DNA of 64,000 nt from JAVVHH01 sp965276815 (GCA_965276815.1 CBDIBE010000009.1:532587-596586), one strand, 5' to 3'. Positions 51,147 through 61,103 are shown, counted from the first letter of the stretch. Numbers and translations: made by a program. The notes: generated by a model from the letters alone, not told the origin.

Positions 51147-51773
51147 ATGACATCCGACGACCAAACCCTCCTCGACGCCCTCCGTCAGACCGGACTCCGC
51201 CTCACCCGCGCCATCGACGCCAGCCTCGACCAGGACCGCACCCCCGGCGAGCTCGCCACCCTCGCCGCCGCCTTCGAGCGCACCGGCCGTGGCGTCCGCC
51301 GCACCATCGCCTTCTGCCACCATCTCGCCCAACCCAAGCACGACCCGGCCAAGCGCACCGCCGCCCGCCGCCGCATCATCCGCAAGGTCGAGAACGCCAT
51401 CGAACGCACCGACCGCCGCACCGACACCGACGCCGACGCCCTCCGCGCCGAACTCCGCGCCGAACTCCATGAGCGCCTCGACGACCCCGAATTCGACCAA
51501 GACCTCGATAGCCTAACCCCCGATCAAATCATCGAGCAGATCCTGCAAGACTTCGGTCTCGCCAACACCCCCTTCGCCCCGCCCTATCCGCGCCGCACTC
51601 CGGCCCACATCGAAATCATCGCCGCCCGCGCCGCCGGCCGCGCCGTCCCGCCAACTCCCCCCTGTCCTCGGCCGCCGGAACCCGGCGACCCCTACGCGGA
51701 ACCAAACCCCACCGTCGACGCCATCCTCGCCTGGGACGCCCGCAAGCGCCGCGCCCGCCCCCTCGGCCCCTAA
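51147..51773 (+). CDS. Hypothetical protein
   Basis: 208 residues from ATG 51147. The frame could start at 51093, but the LexA-like box sits directly before 51147. The N-terminal 70 residues are predicted helical (TLLDALRQTGLRLTRAIDAS), followed by a basic/acidic helix with RTAARRRIIRKVENAIERT and AELRAELHERLDD, then a proline-rich tail with PPTPPCPRPPEPGDP. No catalytic motif or membrane segment. I do not recognise the family. Codon use is strongly C-rich, as in the following acylase gene. A DNA- or nucleoid-associated role is possible from the charge pattern and the SOS-like box. Confidence 0.65.
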   Translation: MTSDDQTLLDALRQTGLRLTRAIDASLDQDRTPGELATLAAAFERTGRGVRRTIAFCHHLAQPKHDPAKRTAARRRIIRKVENAIERTDRRTDTDADALRAELRAELHERLDDPEFDQDLDSLTPDQIIEQILQDFGLANTPFAPPYPRRTPAHIEIIAARAAGRAVPPTPPCPRPPEPGDPYAEPNPTVDAILAWDARKRRARPLGP

Positions 51774-51829
51774 CCCCCTCTGGACGTCAAAGCCCCTCGG
51801 GTGCTGTCCTACGCCCGGAGGAGCCCGAC

Positions 51830-54133
51830 ATGACCCTGGACGACGCCGCCGTGCTGCAAATCCTGCGCGGCCAAGCCGCCGCCCCCGACGATTTCGCGGC
51901 CATGCGCGACGCGTTCCTCCGCCGCCATGCGCCAAACACCGATCAGCGCATCGCCGCCGCCGTCCACGGCGCCGTGCAGATCATCCGCGACCGCGCCGGC
52001 ATCCCCCACATCTTCGCCAGCGACAGCCAGGACCTCTTCTTCGGCCTCGGCGTCGCCATGGCGCAGGACCGCCTCTGGCAAATGGACCGCCTCCGCCGTC
52101 GCGCCCTCGGCCGCCAGGCCGAAATCCTCGGCCCCGCCTACCTCGCCAGCGACATCGCCCACCTCACCGTCGGCCTCCCCGCCATCGCCGCCCGCCAAGC
52201 CGGCGCCATCGACCCGCAAACCCGCCCTCTCGTCGAAGCCCTCGTCGCCGGCATCAACCGCCAAATCGAGCAATTCGGCCCTTCCCTCCCCGTCGAGTTC
52301 CTGGTCCTGCAATACGAGCCGCGCCCCTTCACCGTCGCCGACATCATCGCCATCGGCCGCGGCATCTGGTGGTCGCTGAACGGCCGCATCGACCGCATCG
52401 CCGCCGCCGAAACCGCAAGCCTCATCGACGACCCGGCGCTCCGCACGCTCTATCTCACCCCCGAAGCCTCCGAAAACCTCGTCCTGTCCTCCGGCGCCCC
52501 CGCCAGTCCGCCCGGCCGCACCGCCGCCGGCGCCGACGACGCGACCGGCAGCAACAATTGGGCCATCGCCGGCCACCGCACGCCCTCCGGCAAGCCGATC
52601 CTCTCCGGCGACCCGCACCAACCCTTCTGGGTGCCCTCGAGCTGGTACGAATACGGCCTGCATGGCCCGCAAGACGACGTCGCCGGCGCCGGCCACCCTG
52701 GTTTTCCCGGCCTCTGGTGGGGCAGCACCGGCCGCACCGCCTGGGCCATCACCAACAACGCCGCCTCCACCCGCGATCTCTACCGCGAAACCGTCGACCC
52801 GGCCGACCCGGCGAGCTACCGCGACGGCTCCGATTGGCGACGCTTCGCCGAGCGCACGGAAACGATCCCCGTAAACGGCGCCGCCCCACATACCCTGACC
52901 GTCCGCGAAACGGTGCGCGGCCCCGTCGTCAACGCTCTCATCCCCCCAATTCAAAACGGTGGCGATCCCCCGCTCAGCCTGCGCTGGGTCGGGGCCGAGC
53001 ATATCGACGACATCCGCGCCGGGATCGCCCTGTCGCGCGCCAAGGATTGGCCCGGCTTCCGCGCCGCGCTGCGCGACTGGTCCGTCGCCGTCTTCAACTT
53101 CGTCTACGCCGACGCCGCAGGCACGATCGGCTACCAAATGGCCGGAAGGGTACCGATCCGCGGCCGGGTCACCTACGGCTTCCGCGACCCGGCGAACCCC
53201 GCCGATACCTGGCAGGGCGCTATCCCGTTCGAGGACCTGCCGCACCTCGTCAATCCACCCTTCGGCAGCCTCGCCAGCGCCAACCAGCGCATCGTGCCCG
53301 AAAACTATAAACAACCGATTTACGGCGCCTACTCGCAAGGCCATCGCGGCGTCCGGCTCGAGCAAGTGCTCGGCGGCGGCGCGACCATGGACCAGGCTGC
53401 CAACATCCGCCTGCAGAACGACGTCAAAAGCGCCCGCGCCGTCCGGCTGGCGCCCCGCATCACCGCCCTCCTGCCGGAAGGCCTCGTCCGCGACGCCTTG
53501 TCCGGTTGGGACGGCGACTACACGCTCGACAGCACCGCCGCCACCGTCTTCGAGACGTTCATGGTGGTGTGGCAGCGCGCCGTGCTGGCCCAGATCATGC
53601 CGCCCCGGCTGCTCGACCTCTGCATGCAACAAACCAACCTTGCGGCGACGCTCCTAGAAACGCCGGACCAGCCCTTCTTCCCCGAAGGCACGCGCAACCA
53701 AGCCGCCGCCGCCGCGTCGGAGACCGAAACGATCCTGCGCCAACGCCTCGGCCACGACCCGGCTGGCTGGCGCTGGGACCGCATCCACTTGGCGCATTGG
53801 AAACACCCGCTCTCCGCCACCGGGCTTGGCGCCGCCGCCGATATCGGCCCGGCGCCGGTCAGCGGCGGCTCGCACACGCTCCGCAACACCGGCGGCGAAT
53901 TGCCGCCGCACGCCGCGAGTTCCGGCGCAGAATACCGGATCGTGGTGGATTTCGCCGCGCCCGATCATTTCTTCGCCGTGCAGAACATCGGCAATTCTGG
54001 CGTACCCGGCAGCCCGCATTACCGGGACGGCTTCGAGCCCTGGCTGCGTGGCGAGTACCACACCGTCCACCTGTCCCGCGCGGCGATCCAAGCCGGCCAA
54101 GCCAGCGTCACGGAGATCACCCCATGCGACTGA
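51830..54133 (+). CDS. Penicillin acylase family (Ntn-hydrolase) protein
   Basis: 767 residues. The alpha-chain part has VQIIRDRAGIPHIFASDSQD and GVAMAQDRLWQMDRLRRRAL. The autoprocessing site is Gly240-Ser241 in DATGSNNWAIAG, followed by the SGDPH and PSSWYEYGLHG blocks. Near the end GGSHTLRNTGG and VVDFAAPDHFFAVQNIGNSG match the family. Unlike most relatives it has no signal peptide, so it is probably cytoplasmic. Substrates in the family range from penicillins to acyl-homoserine lactones and aculeacins. It overlaps the next gene by 10 bases. Confidence 0.9.
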   Translation: MTLDDAAVLQILRGQAAAPDDFAAMRDAFLRRHAPNTDQRIAAAVHGAVQIIRDRAGIPHIFASDSQDLFFGLGVAMAQDRLWQMDRLRRRALGRQAEILGPAYLASDIAHLTVGLPAIAARQAGAIDPQTRPLVEALVAGINRQIEQFGPSLPVEFLVLQYEPRPFTVADIIAIGRGIWWSLNGRIDRIAAAETASLIDDPALRTLYLTPEASENLVLSSGAPASPPGRTAAGADDATGSNNWAIAGHRTPSGKPILSGDPHQPFWVPSSWYEYGLHGPQDDVAGAGHPGFPGLWWGSTGRTAWAITNNAASTRDLYRETVDPADPASYRDGSDWRRFAERTETIPVNGAAPHTLTVRETVRGPVVNALIPPIQNGGDPPLSLRWVGAEHIDDIRAGIALSRAKDWPGFRAALRDWSVAVFNFVYADAAGTIGYQMAGRVPIRGRVTYGFRDPANPADTWQGAIPFEDLPHLVNPPFGSLASANQRIVPENYKQPIYGAYSQGHRGVRLEQVLGGGATMDQAANIRLQNDVKSARAVRLAPRITALLPEGLVRDALSGWDGDYTLDSTAATVFETFMVVWQRAVLAQIMPPRLLDLCMQQTNLAATLLETPDQPFFPEGTRNQAAAAASETETILRQRLGHDPAGWRWDRIHLAHWKHPLSATGLGAAADIGPAPVSGGSHTLRNTGGELPPHAASSGAEYRIVVDFAAPDHFFAVQNIGNSGVPGSPHYRDGFEPWLRGEYHTVHLSRAAIQAGQASVTEITPCD

Positions 54134-54834
54134 GCGACTTCAAAGTCTTGACCTTCGACTGCTACGGCACCCTGATCGACTGGGAATCCGGCATCTACGC
54201 GGCCCTGCAACCGCTCCAACAAGCCGGCGCCGGTCGCGACACGCTGCTGGAAATGTTCGGCCGGATCGAGAACGATCTGGAGGCGCAGTCGCCCATCATG
54301 GTCTACGACCAGCTCCTCGAAGCGACGCATCGCCGCATGGCGACCGAACTCGGCGTCACGATGCCGGACGCGGCGCACCGCGCCTTCGGCGCCTCCGTCC
54401 CCAACTGGCCGGCCTTCGCGGACTCGCCGGCAGCGCTGCAATACCTCGGTCAGCACTACAAGCTCGTCATCCTCTCCAACGTGGACCGCGAAAGCTTCAA
54501 GCGCAGCAACGCCCGCCTCGGCGTCACCTTCGACGCCGTCTACACCGCGCAGGATGTCGGCTCCTACAAGCCGGATCTCGCCAATTTCCGCTACATGCTG
54601 GAGCACCTCGCCGCGCGCGGCATCCAGCCCGCCGACATCCTGCACACCGCGCAAAGCCTGTTCCACGACCACGTCCCCGCCAAGCAGATCGGCCTCGCCT
54701 CCGCCTGGATCGACCGCCGCCATTTGCTGGAAGGCTGGGGCGCAACCAACCCCGCGCCCGACGCGAAATACGACTTCCGCTTCACCACCCTCGCCGAAAT
54801 GGCCGACGCCCACCGCGCCGAACTCGCAAAATAA
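54124..54834 (+). CDS. Haloacid dehalogenase, type II (HAD superfamily)
   Basis: 236 residues. Asp12 in LTFDCYGTLIDW is the nucleophile, VILSNVDRESFKRSN supplies motif II Ser/Asn, and AQDVGSYKPD the motif III Lys. HTAQSLFHDHVPAKQIGLAS is typical of L-2-haloacid dehalogenase-like proteins. Real activity may be a phosphatase, since many such proteins lack dehalogenase function. Translation is coupled to the acylase upstream, so both may act on one N-acyl or halogenated substrate. Confidence 0.88.
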   Translation: MRLSDFKVLTFDCYGTLIDWESGIYAALQPLQQAGAGRDTLLEMFGRIENDLEAQSPIMVYDQLLEATHRRMATELGVTMPDAAHRAFGASVPNWPAFADSPAALQYLGQHYKLVILSNVDRESFKRSNARLGVTFDAVYTAQDVGSYKPDLANFRYMLEHLAARGIQPADILHTAQSLFHDHVPAKQIGLASAWIDRRHLLEGWGATNPAPDAKYDFRFTTLAEMADAHRAELAK

Positions 54835-54843
54835 ACCCCCACT

Positions 54844-54869
54844 CGCCCCCTCTTGTCGCCCCCTCTTGT
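54844..54869. repeat. Two tandem copies of a 13-bp unit before the tRNA
   Basis: CGCCCCCTCTTGT occurs at 54844-54856 and 54857-54869 without any gap or mismatch. The second copy supplies the TTGTCG -35 element of the candidate tRNA promoter, and the first would offer a second one 13 bases upstream. Confidence 0.7.
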
Positions 54870-54894
54870 CGCAGGTGGCCGGGGCGGGCTATAT
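54866..54894 (+). promoter_or_regulatory. Candidate promoter of tRNA-Pro
   Basis: TTGTCG (54866-54871), 17-base spacer, CTATAT (54889-54894). The predicted start would fall about 6-7 bases before the mature tRNA end. Spacing and location support it. Confidence 0.45.
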
Positions 54895-54907
54895 GCCGCG
54901 CCTCAGT

Positions 54908-54984
54908 CGGGGCGTAGTACAGCCTGGTAGTACGCTTGCTTCGGGAGCAAGAGGCCGGAGGTTCGAATCCTCTCGCCCCGACCA
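54908..54984 (+). tRNA. tRNA-Pro (anticodon CGG), CCA encoded
   Basis: A complete cloverleaf. The acceptor arms CGGGGCG and CGCCCCG pair perfectly, the anticodon stem CTTGC/GCAAG closes a TTCGGGA loop with CGG at 54942-54944, and the T arm contains GGTTCGAATCC. The discriminator A is followed directly by CCA. It reads CCG proline codons, abundant in this genome. The convergent ugpC ends six bases downstream. tRNA 3' ends are common integration sites but no element is attached here. Confidence 0.97.
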
Positions 54985-54989
54985 ATCCT

Positions 54990-56045
<1,056 letters not shown>

Positions 56046-56870
56046 CTACTTGTCGGCCTCGGCCAGGCCCTTGACGAACCAGCGCTGCATCAAAAGCACA
56101 ACCAGGACCGGCGGGACCAGAGCCAGGACCGCGGTCGCCATCACCTTGTTCCACTCCACCGCCGCCTCGGTGCCGATCATCTTGACGATGCCGATCACGA
56201 TCGTGTCCAGGCTCGGGTCGGTCGCGACCAAGAGCGGCCAGAGATACTGGTTCCAGCCGAAGACGAAGAGAATGACGAACAGGGCGGCGATGTTGGCGGC
56301 GGAAACCGGCAGCAGGATGTCGCGCAGGAACCGCCAGGGCCCGGCGCCGTCCATCCGCGCCGCCTCCACCAGCTCGTCGGGGATCGCCAAGAACACCTGG
56401 CGGAACAGCAGCGTCGCCGTGGCCGAGGCGATCAGCGGCATGGTCAGGCCGGTGAAGCTGTTGATCAGGCCAAGCCCGGCCATCACCGAATAGGTCGGGA
56501 TGATGCGGACCTCGACCGGCAGCATCAGGGTGATGAAAATGGTCCAGAACGCGACCATGCGGAACGGGAAGCGGAAAAAGGCGACGGCGTAGGCGGAAAG
56601 CACGGAGATCGCGATCTTGCCGACCGCGATCGCAAGCGCCATGCCGAACGACACGAGCAGCATGCGCCAGACCGGGCTGGTGCCGTCGGCGCCGTGGCGG
56701 AGCACGTCGGCGTAGACGCCGAACCCAGCCGGGTTGGGGATAAAGGAAAGCTCGCCCCGCGCGATGGCGCTGGCGGACTGGGTGGAACCGGCCACGACCA
56801 GCCACACCGGCAGCGCGAACAGCGCCACGCCGAGGAGCAGCACGGCATGCGCGAACCAGTCAGTCCGCAC
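56046..56870 (-). CDS. ugpE: sn-Glycerol-3-phosphate ABC transporter permease
   Basis: 274 residues, six membrane helices. The EAA loop reads PDELVEAARMDGAGPWRFLR, required to dock on the ATPase. N-terminal FAHAVLLLGVALFALPVWLV and central LPVEVRIIPTYSVMAGLGLI are typical for UgpE/MalG-type permeases. It overlaps ugpA by 11 bases. Confidence 0.9.
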   Translation of the reverse strand: MRTDWFAHAVLLLGVALFALPVWLVVAGSTQSASAIARGELSFIPNPAGFGVYADVLRHGADGTSPVWRMLLVSFGMALAIAVGKIAISVLSAYAVAFFRFPFRMVAFWTIFITLMLPVEVRIIPTYSVMAGLGLINSFTGLTMPLIASATATLLFRQVFLAIPDELVEAARMDGAGPWRFLRDILLPVSAANIAALFVILFVFGWNQYLWPLLVATDPSLDTIVIGIVKMIGTEAAVEWNKVMATAVLALVPPVLVVLLMQRWFVKGLAEADK

Positions 56871-57741
56871 TGCGCTGGCCCAAGAAGCGGAATTGCAGGC
56901 CGGTCAGCGCGATCACGGCGCCCATCAGGATGACGGACTGCGCAGAGGAGGAGCCGAGATCGAGGTTGACGACCCCGTCGCGATAAACCTTGACCACCAG
57001 CGTCTCGGTGGCCTTGCCGGGTCCGCCCTGGGTCAGCGCCGCGATCGTGCCGAAGGTCTCGAACGCGGCGTAGACCAGATTGACGATGAGCAGGAAGAAC
57101 AGGGTTGGCATCAGCAGCGGCAGGGTGATGGTGCGGAACCGGCGCCAGGTGCGGGCGCCATCCATGCGGGCGGCCTCGACGATGGAGCGGGGGATAGCCT
57201 GCAGCCCGGCGACGAAGAAAATGAAGTCGTAGCTCACCTGCTTCCACGCGCTGGCCAGGATCACCACGAACATGGCCTGCCCGTCGCGCAGCTTATAGTC
57301 CCAGGCAATGCCGTGCTGGTTCAGCCAGCGGCCGAGTAGGCCGATCTGCGGATGCAGCACCAGGATCCACAGCACGGCGGCCACCGCGGGCGCGATCGCA
57401 TAGGGCCAGATCAGCAACGTGCGGTAGATGCCGCGGCCTTTGATCTCGCGGTCGGCAAACACGGCGAGGAACAGCGCAACCGCCATGGCGACGGCGGCAA
57501 CGGCGGCACAGAAAAAAGCCGTGCGGCCGATGCTGTCGACATAGAGCGGGTCGGCGAACAAGTCGGAAAAATTTTCCAGGCCGACGAACTCGGAGCGCAG
57601 TCCGAATGCGTCTTGGCGCTGCGTGCTGAACCAGATGGCCTGGCCGGCGGGCCAGAGGAAAAACACGGCCGTCAGCACCAGCTGCGGCGCCACCATGAGG
57701 ATCGGCAGCTTCTGGCCTGGAAAAGTGGTCCGGCGCTCCAA
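56860..57741 (-). CDS. ugpA: sn-Glycerol-3-phosphate ABC transporter permease
   Basis: 293 residues, six membrane helices. LVLTAVFFLWPAGQAIWFS begins the first helix, GLENFSDLF is a family landmark and the EAA loop is PRSIVEAARMDGARTWRRFR. TQGGPGKATETLVVKVYRDG lies in the last periplasmic loop, as in UgpA. It follows the binding-protein gene after 9 bases. Confidence 0.9.
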   Translation of the reverse strand: MERRTTFPGQKLPILMVAPQLVLTAVFFLWPAGQAIWFSTQRQDAFGLRSEFVGLENFSDLFADPLYVDSIGRTAFFCAAVAAVAMAVALFLAVFADREIKGRGIYRTLLIWPYAIAPAVAAVLWILVLHPQIGLLGRWLNQHGIAWDYKLRDGQAMFVVILASAWKQVSYDFIFFVAGLQAIPRSIVEAARMDGARTWRRFRTITLPLLMPTLFFLLIVNLVYAAFETFGTIAALTQGGPGKATETLVVKVYRDGVVNLDLGSSSAQSVILMGAVIALTGLQFRFLGQRSAD

Positions 57742-57750
57742 CTGGGACGT

Positions 57751-59094
57751 TTAGGCGCGGTTCGCCCGTTCGAATTCCCGGAGAACCTTGTTGCCGCGGG
57801 TGACGGCGCTATCAAGCGCGGCCTGCGCGCCCTGCTGACCTTGCAGGGCCTTCTCGACTTCTTCGTAGATGATGTTGCGGATTTCCGGCATGCGGCCGAG
57901 GCGCAGGCCCTTGCTGTTCTCGGTGACGTGGCCGCGCGTAAGCTGCAGGACCGGGATGTCGGTCCCGACATTCTTGTCATAGAAGCCGTCCTGCTTGATC
58001 TGGTCAAAACCAGACATGGTGACCGGCACGTAGCCGGTGCGCTCGGACCAGTCAGCGGCCTGGCGCGGCTGGGCGAGGTAGGCGAGGAACTCGGCCGCGC
58101 CCTTGTATTCGGCCGCCGAGCGGTTCGGGGCGGTCATCGCCCAGATGCTGGCGCCCCCGATGATCGAGTTGATCGGCTCCTTGATCAGGTCCGGGTCATA
58201 CGGGAGGTAGGCTTCAAGGAACTTGAACTTGGAGTTCTTGATGATGTCGCCGCGCGAGCCGGACGAATTGAAGCTGATCGCGGCGTCGCCGGAGTAGAAG
58301 AGCGGGTCGGGCGCGCCGTCACGGCCGGCATATTTGAAGGTGCCGTCCTTGGCCATGTCGAGCAGGCGGCTGAGCTGCTTGACGAAGGGCGGCTTGTTGA
58401 TCAGCAGCTCGGCGTCCAGGCCGTCGAACCCGTTCGCCTTGGTGGCGAAGGCAATGTTGTGGATCGCGCCGAATTCCTCGAGCTGGATCCAGGTGAACCA
58501 GGAGCTGGTCATCGGCGAGGGCGCGGCGGATTTGGACTTCAGCGTCTGACACATCTCCCCCAGCTCGGGCCAGGTCGCCGGGGCCTTGTTGGGATCGAGG
58601 CCGGCCTTCTGCAGCGCATCCTGATTGAGCCAGAGCACGGCGGTGCTGGAATTGAACGGCGCCGAGGCGAGGCGGCCGTCCGATAAGCTGTAATAGCCTT
58701 TGACGGCAGGAATATAGGCGTCGGTGTTGAGGGCGACGCCGGTTTCCTTGACCAATTCCCAGATCTGCTTGACCGCGGGGCCGGCGGCGAGCATCGACCC
58801 GGTGCCGACCTCAAACATCTGAACCAGGCTGGGGGCTTGCCCGGCCCGCCACGCGGCGATCGCGGCGGTCAGCGTCTCGGGATAGGTGCCCTTGAACACG
58901 GGGACAATCTCAGCCGTCGACTGGGAGCCGTTGAATCCAGTGCAGAGACGGTTCACCTCCTCGCCGAGGACGCCGTTCATGGCGTGCCAGAACACCACGC
59001 GGGTGCGGCCGCCGCTCTGAGCGAGGGCGAGCGGGGCGAAGGCGGGGGATGCGGCAAGCGCGGCGGCGCCGGCTAGCAGGCTACGACGATTCAT
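57751..59094 (-). CDS. ugpB: sn-Glycerol-3-phosphate ABC transporter substrate-binding protein
   Basis: 447 residues from ATG 59094 with GGGAGAA upstream (an ATG at 59115 is less likely). The signal peptide MNRRSLLAGAAALAASPAFA has a possible Tat pattern. RVVFWHAMNGVLGEEVNRLC, PSLVQMFEVGTGSM and GGASIWAM match UgpB closely, including residues that contact glycerol-3-phosphate. It is the first gene of the operon. No pho box was searched for in detail. Confidence 0.9.
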   Translation of the reverse strand: MNRRSLLAGAAALAASPAFAPLALAQSGGRTRVVFWHAMNGVLGEEVNRLCTGFNGSQSTAEIVPVFKGTYPETLTAAIAAWRAGQAPSLVQMFEVGTGSMLAAGPAVKQIWELVKETGVALNTDAYIPAVKGYYSLSDGRLASAPFNSSTAVLWLNQDALQKAGLDPNKAPATWPELGEMCQTLKSKSAAPSPMTSSWFTWIQLEEFGAIHNIAFATKANGFDGLDAELLINKPPFVKQLSRLLDMAKDGTFKYAGRDGAPDPLFYSGDAAISFNSSGSRGDIIKNSKFKFLEAYLPYDPDLIKEPINSIIGGASIWAMTAPNRSAAEYKGAAEFLAYLAQPRQAADWSERTGYVPVTMSGFDQIKQDGFYDKNVGTDIPVLQLTRGHVTENSKGLRLGRMPEIRNIIYEEVEKALQGQQGAQAALDSAVTRGNKVLREFERANRA

Positions 59095-59180
59095 CGGCGA
59101 ATTCTCCCTTATCAAGCCCGGCCTCTACAAGCGCGAGGTTGCAGTGATGTTGCAGAAAAACGGCGGGGGCGTGAAGGTCA

Positions 59181-59372
59181 TTACCGCCTTCCCGCTGCCC
59201 ACATCATCAGCCAGCTTATCGGAAGGACCCATAGGAGGCCCGCCACGCACCAGTAGAGCGCCTCGAGCGTCCAATGCATCCGTGGCAGGAACTCTGGGAG
59301 GGTGATCGCGGCGGCAACGTAGATGAATATGAAAAGCAGGCCGGCGAGCGCGGCGACCGGCGTTCTGGACAT
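59181..59372 (-). CDS. DUF2842 small membrane protein
   Basis: 63 residues from ATG 59372 (ATG 59381 adds three). Two hydrophobic segments, LAGLLFIFIYVAAAITLPEF and ALYWCVAGLLWVLPISWLMM, separated by a short loop, then WAAGRR. This is the alphaproteobacterial DUF2842 pattern. Function unknown. It is divergent from apt with 83 bases between. Confidence 0.8.
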   Translation of the reverse strand: MSRTPVAALAGLLFIFIYVAAAITLPEFLPRMHWTLEALYWCVAGLLWVLPISWLMMWAAGRR

Positions 59373-59455
59373 TGGCCCCATCGTAAGCTGGCGCCGTCTT
59401 GTTGCCGCTTTACGGCGCGCAGGATACAGCTACGCAGCATCAAGGCGGTACACGG

Positions 59456-59971
59456 ATGAATCTCAAGGATCATATCCGGGGCATCCCAGATTTTCCGAAG
59501 CCCGGGATCTACTTTTATGACATTTCGACGCTGCTGCGGCACCCGCAAGCCTGGCGGGAGACGATGCGGCTTATGGCCGACATGGTCAACGAACATCGGC
59601 CGGCGTTGTTGGCTGGGATCGAATCCCGCGGATTTCTGTTGGCCGCGCCGCTCGCGTTGAAACTGGGGTGCGGGTTCGTGATGCTGCGCAAGCGGGGCAA
59701 GCTACCCGGGGCGGTGATCGGCTTAGATTACGCGCTGGAATACGGCTCCGACCGGATCGAGATCCAGGCCGACGCGATCGAACCGGGAGCACGGGTCGTC
59801 ATTGTCGACGACCTCCTAGCGACCGGCGGGACGATGCAGGCCGGCATCCAGTTGCTGCGCAACGTCGGAGCCGAAGTGCCAGCGGCGGCAGCTTTGATCG
59901 AGCTGAGCTTTTTAAACGGACGAAGCCGGCTCGACGTGCCATGTGTTTCTCTGCTGGCTTACGATTCCTGA
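59456..59971 (+). CDS. apt: Adenine phosphoribosyltransferase
   Basis: 171 residues from ATG 59456, preferred over ATG 59399 because MNLKDHIRGIPDFPKPGIYF is the universal start. The PRPP-binding motif VVIVDDLLATGGTM is at 114-127, and LLAGIESRGFLLAAPLAL and MLRKRGKLPG complete the site. It converts adenine and PRPP to AMP in purine salvage. Confidence 0.95.
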   Translation: MNLKDHIRGIPDFPKPGIYFYDISTLLRHPQAWRETMRLMADMVNEHRPALLAGIESRGFLLAAPLALKLGCGFVMLRKRGKLPGAVIGLDYALEYGSDRIEIQADAIEPGARVVIVDDLLATGGTMQAGIQLLRNVGAEVPAAAALIELSFLNGRSRLDVPCVSLLAYDS

Positions 59972-60065
59972 TAACGGTGCGGCGACAAAATTTGACATTA
60001 CTCCTGGGTAGAGGCAGGTGGTGTGCGGGTCGCGGGTATTGGCCCCAAGCTTGGAGGAAGAATCC

Positions 60066-61094
60066 ATGCTGAAATCGCTGACCCGGCGCGGCGTGGTTGC
60101 CGGGTTTGCCGCTTGCGGCGCTGCCCGCCGATCCTGGTCTGCGCCTGCCGCTTTACCGAGTTCTGCCGCACTGCTCGTCGCCGGGCCGGTCGGTGGCCAG
60201 GCTGATCAGTGGGCTGACCTGCTGTGCCCGGCCCTCGGCAAGTCGCTGCTGAAGGGCCCTGCACTGGCACGGCAAAACGTGGGCGGAGCTGATGGCGTGA
60301 CCGGCGCCAACCAGTTCGACGCGCTCGCGACACCTGATGGCAGCAAGGCGCTGCTCGTTCCGGGTTCGGCGGCGCTCTCCTGGCTGACCGGCGACTCCCG
60401 GGTGAAATTTGATGCCGGCCGCTGGGTTCCGATTTGGGCCGGGAATGGCTCGGCGGCGCTAGCCAGCCGGGTTCCGCTGGCGCCGGGACAAACGTTGCGG
60501 GTTGCGGTCTCCAACGTGGTCGGGCCGGTGCTGGCCGCGTTGTTGGCGTTGGACTTGATGGGCATCGATGTTGTGCCGGTGCCGTTGACGCCCAACGGCG
60601 CGCTGCCGGTTAATGACCCGAATGTGGATGCAGTTTTTCTGCATGGCGCAACAGCCCGGAACGCGACCGCCCTGCTTAACGCCAGTGGGATGAGCCTGGC
60701 TCTCGGGTTTGGGGCGCTGAGCCCAACCGGCGAGATTACGCGTGATCGGTCGTTTCCGGAGTTGCCGACGGCATTCGAGATGATCGCCCGGACCCGGCCA
60801 AAGTCGCAACCTGAGCTGGTCAGCGCGTTGCACGCGGTGACGGCGGCGGTACAGCTCGAGCTGGCGCTCATTCTGCCGCTCATGTCGCCGGCTTCGGTCG
60901 TCGCCTGGTGGCGGCAGGCCTGCGGCGCGCTGGCGCAATCGCCGGATTTGCAGGCCGAGGCGGCGCGGATGGGGACGCGGCCAGCCAGTAGCGGCGGCGC
61001 GGAGGTGAGCACCGCGGCCATCGTCGCTGACGTGCCGGTCCTGCTTGAGTTGCGGCAGTGGTTGAGCGCGCGCTATCAGTGGCGTCCGGCCTAA
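60066..61094 (+). CDS. Exported TctC/Bug-like periplasmic binding protein, divergent
   Basis: 342 residues from ATG 60066, with GGAGGAAG as ribosome site. The N terminus TRRGVVAGFAACGAARRSW resembles a twin-arginine signal. AALLVAGPVGGQADQWADLL with NVGGADGVTGANQFDALATP and PDGSKALLVPGSAALSW corresponds to the TctC/Bug pattern (P-x-x-GG-x-x-D, GA-x-G-x-x-G, PDG-x-x-L). It is poorly conserved after residue 180. No TctA/TctB genes are adjacent. It could be an orphan solute receptor. The link to apt upstream is positional only. Confidence 0.6.
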   Translation: MLKSLTRRGVVAGFAACGAARRSWSAPAALPSSAALLVAGPVGGQADQWADLLCPALGKSLLKGPALARQNVGGADGVTGANQFDALATPDGSKALLVPGSAALSWLTGDSRVKFDAGRWVPIWAGNGSAALASRVPLAPGQTLRVAVSNVVGPVLAALLALDLMGIDVVPVPLTPNGALPVNDPNVDAVFLHGATARNATALLNASGMSLALGFGALSPTGEITRDRSFPELPTAFEMIARTRPKSQPELVSALHAVTAAVQLELALILPLMSPASVVAWWRQACGALAQSPDLQAEAARMGTRPASSGGAEVSTAAIVADVPVLLELRQWLSARYQWRPA

Positions 61095-61103
61095 TTAGGC
61101 CGG
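61086..61103 (+). terminator. Perfect palindrome over the stop codon, possible terminator
   Basis: CCGGCCT (61086-61092), AATT loop, AGGCCGG (61097-61103). The TAA of the exported protein lies inside. No T-run follows, so a simple Rho-independent terminator is not certain. Confidence 0.3.

Noticed and set aside
50931..51500. 189-codon minus-strand frame ahead of the recombinase fragment
   Set aside because: Only the last 45 codons look like protein. The rest is the Gly/Ala shadow of the 51147 gene, so a real gene is not supported.
51809..53632. 607-codon open frame on the minus strand opposite the penicillin acylase gene
   Set aside because: It is Gly/Ala/Val/Asp rich with no recognisable domain, the expected shadow of a gene with C-rich third positions. 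The plus strand is an unmistakable family member.
54908..54984. tRNA-Pro as an attachment site of a genomic island
   Set aside because: No integrase gene is adjacent and no repeat of the tRNA 3' end was noticed elsewhere in the window. ugpC follows within six bases.
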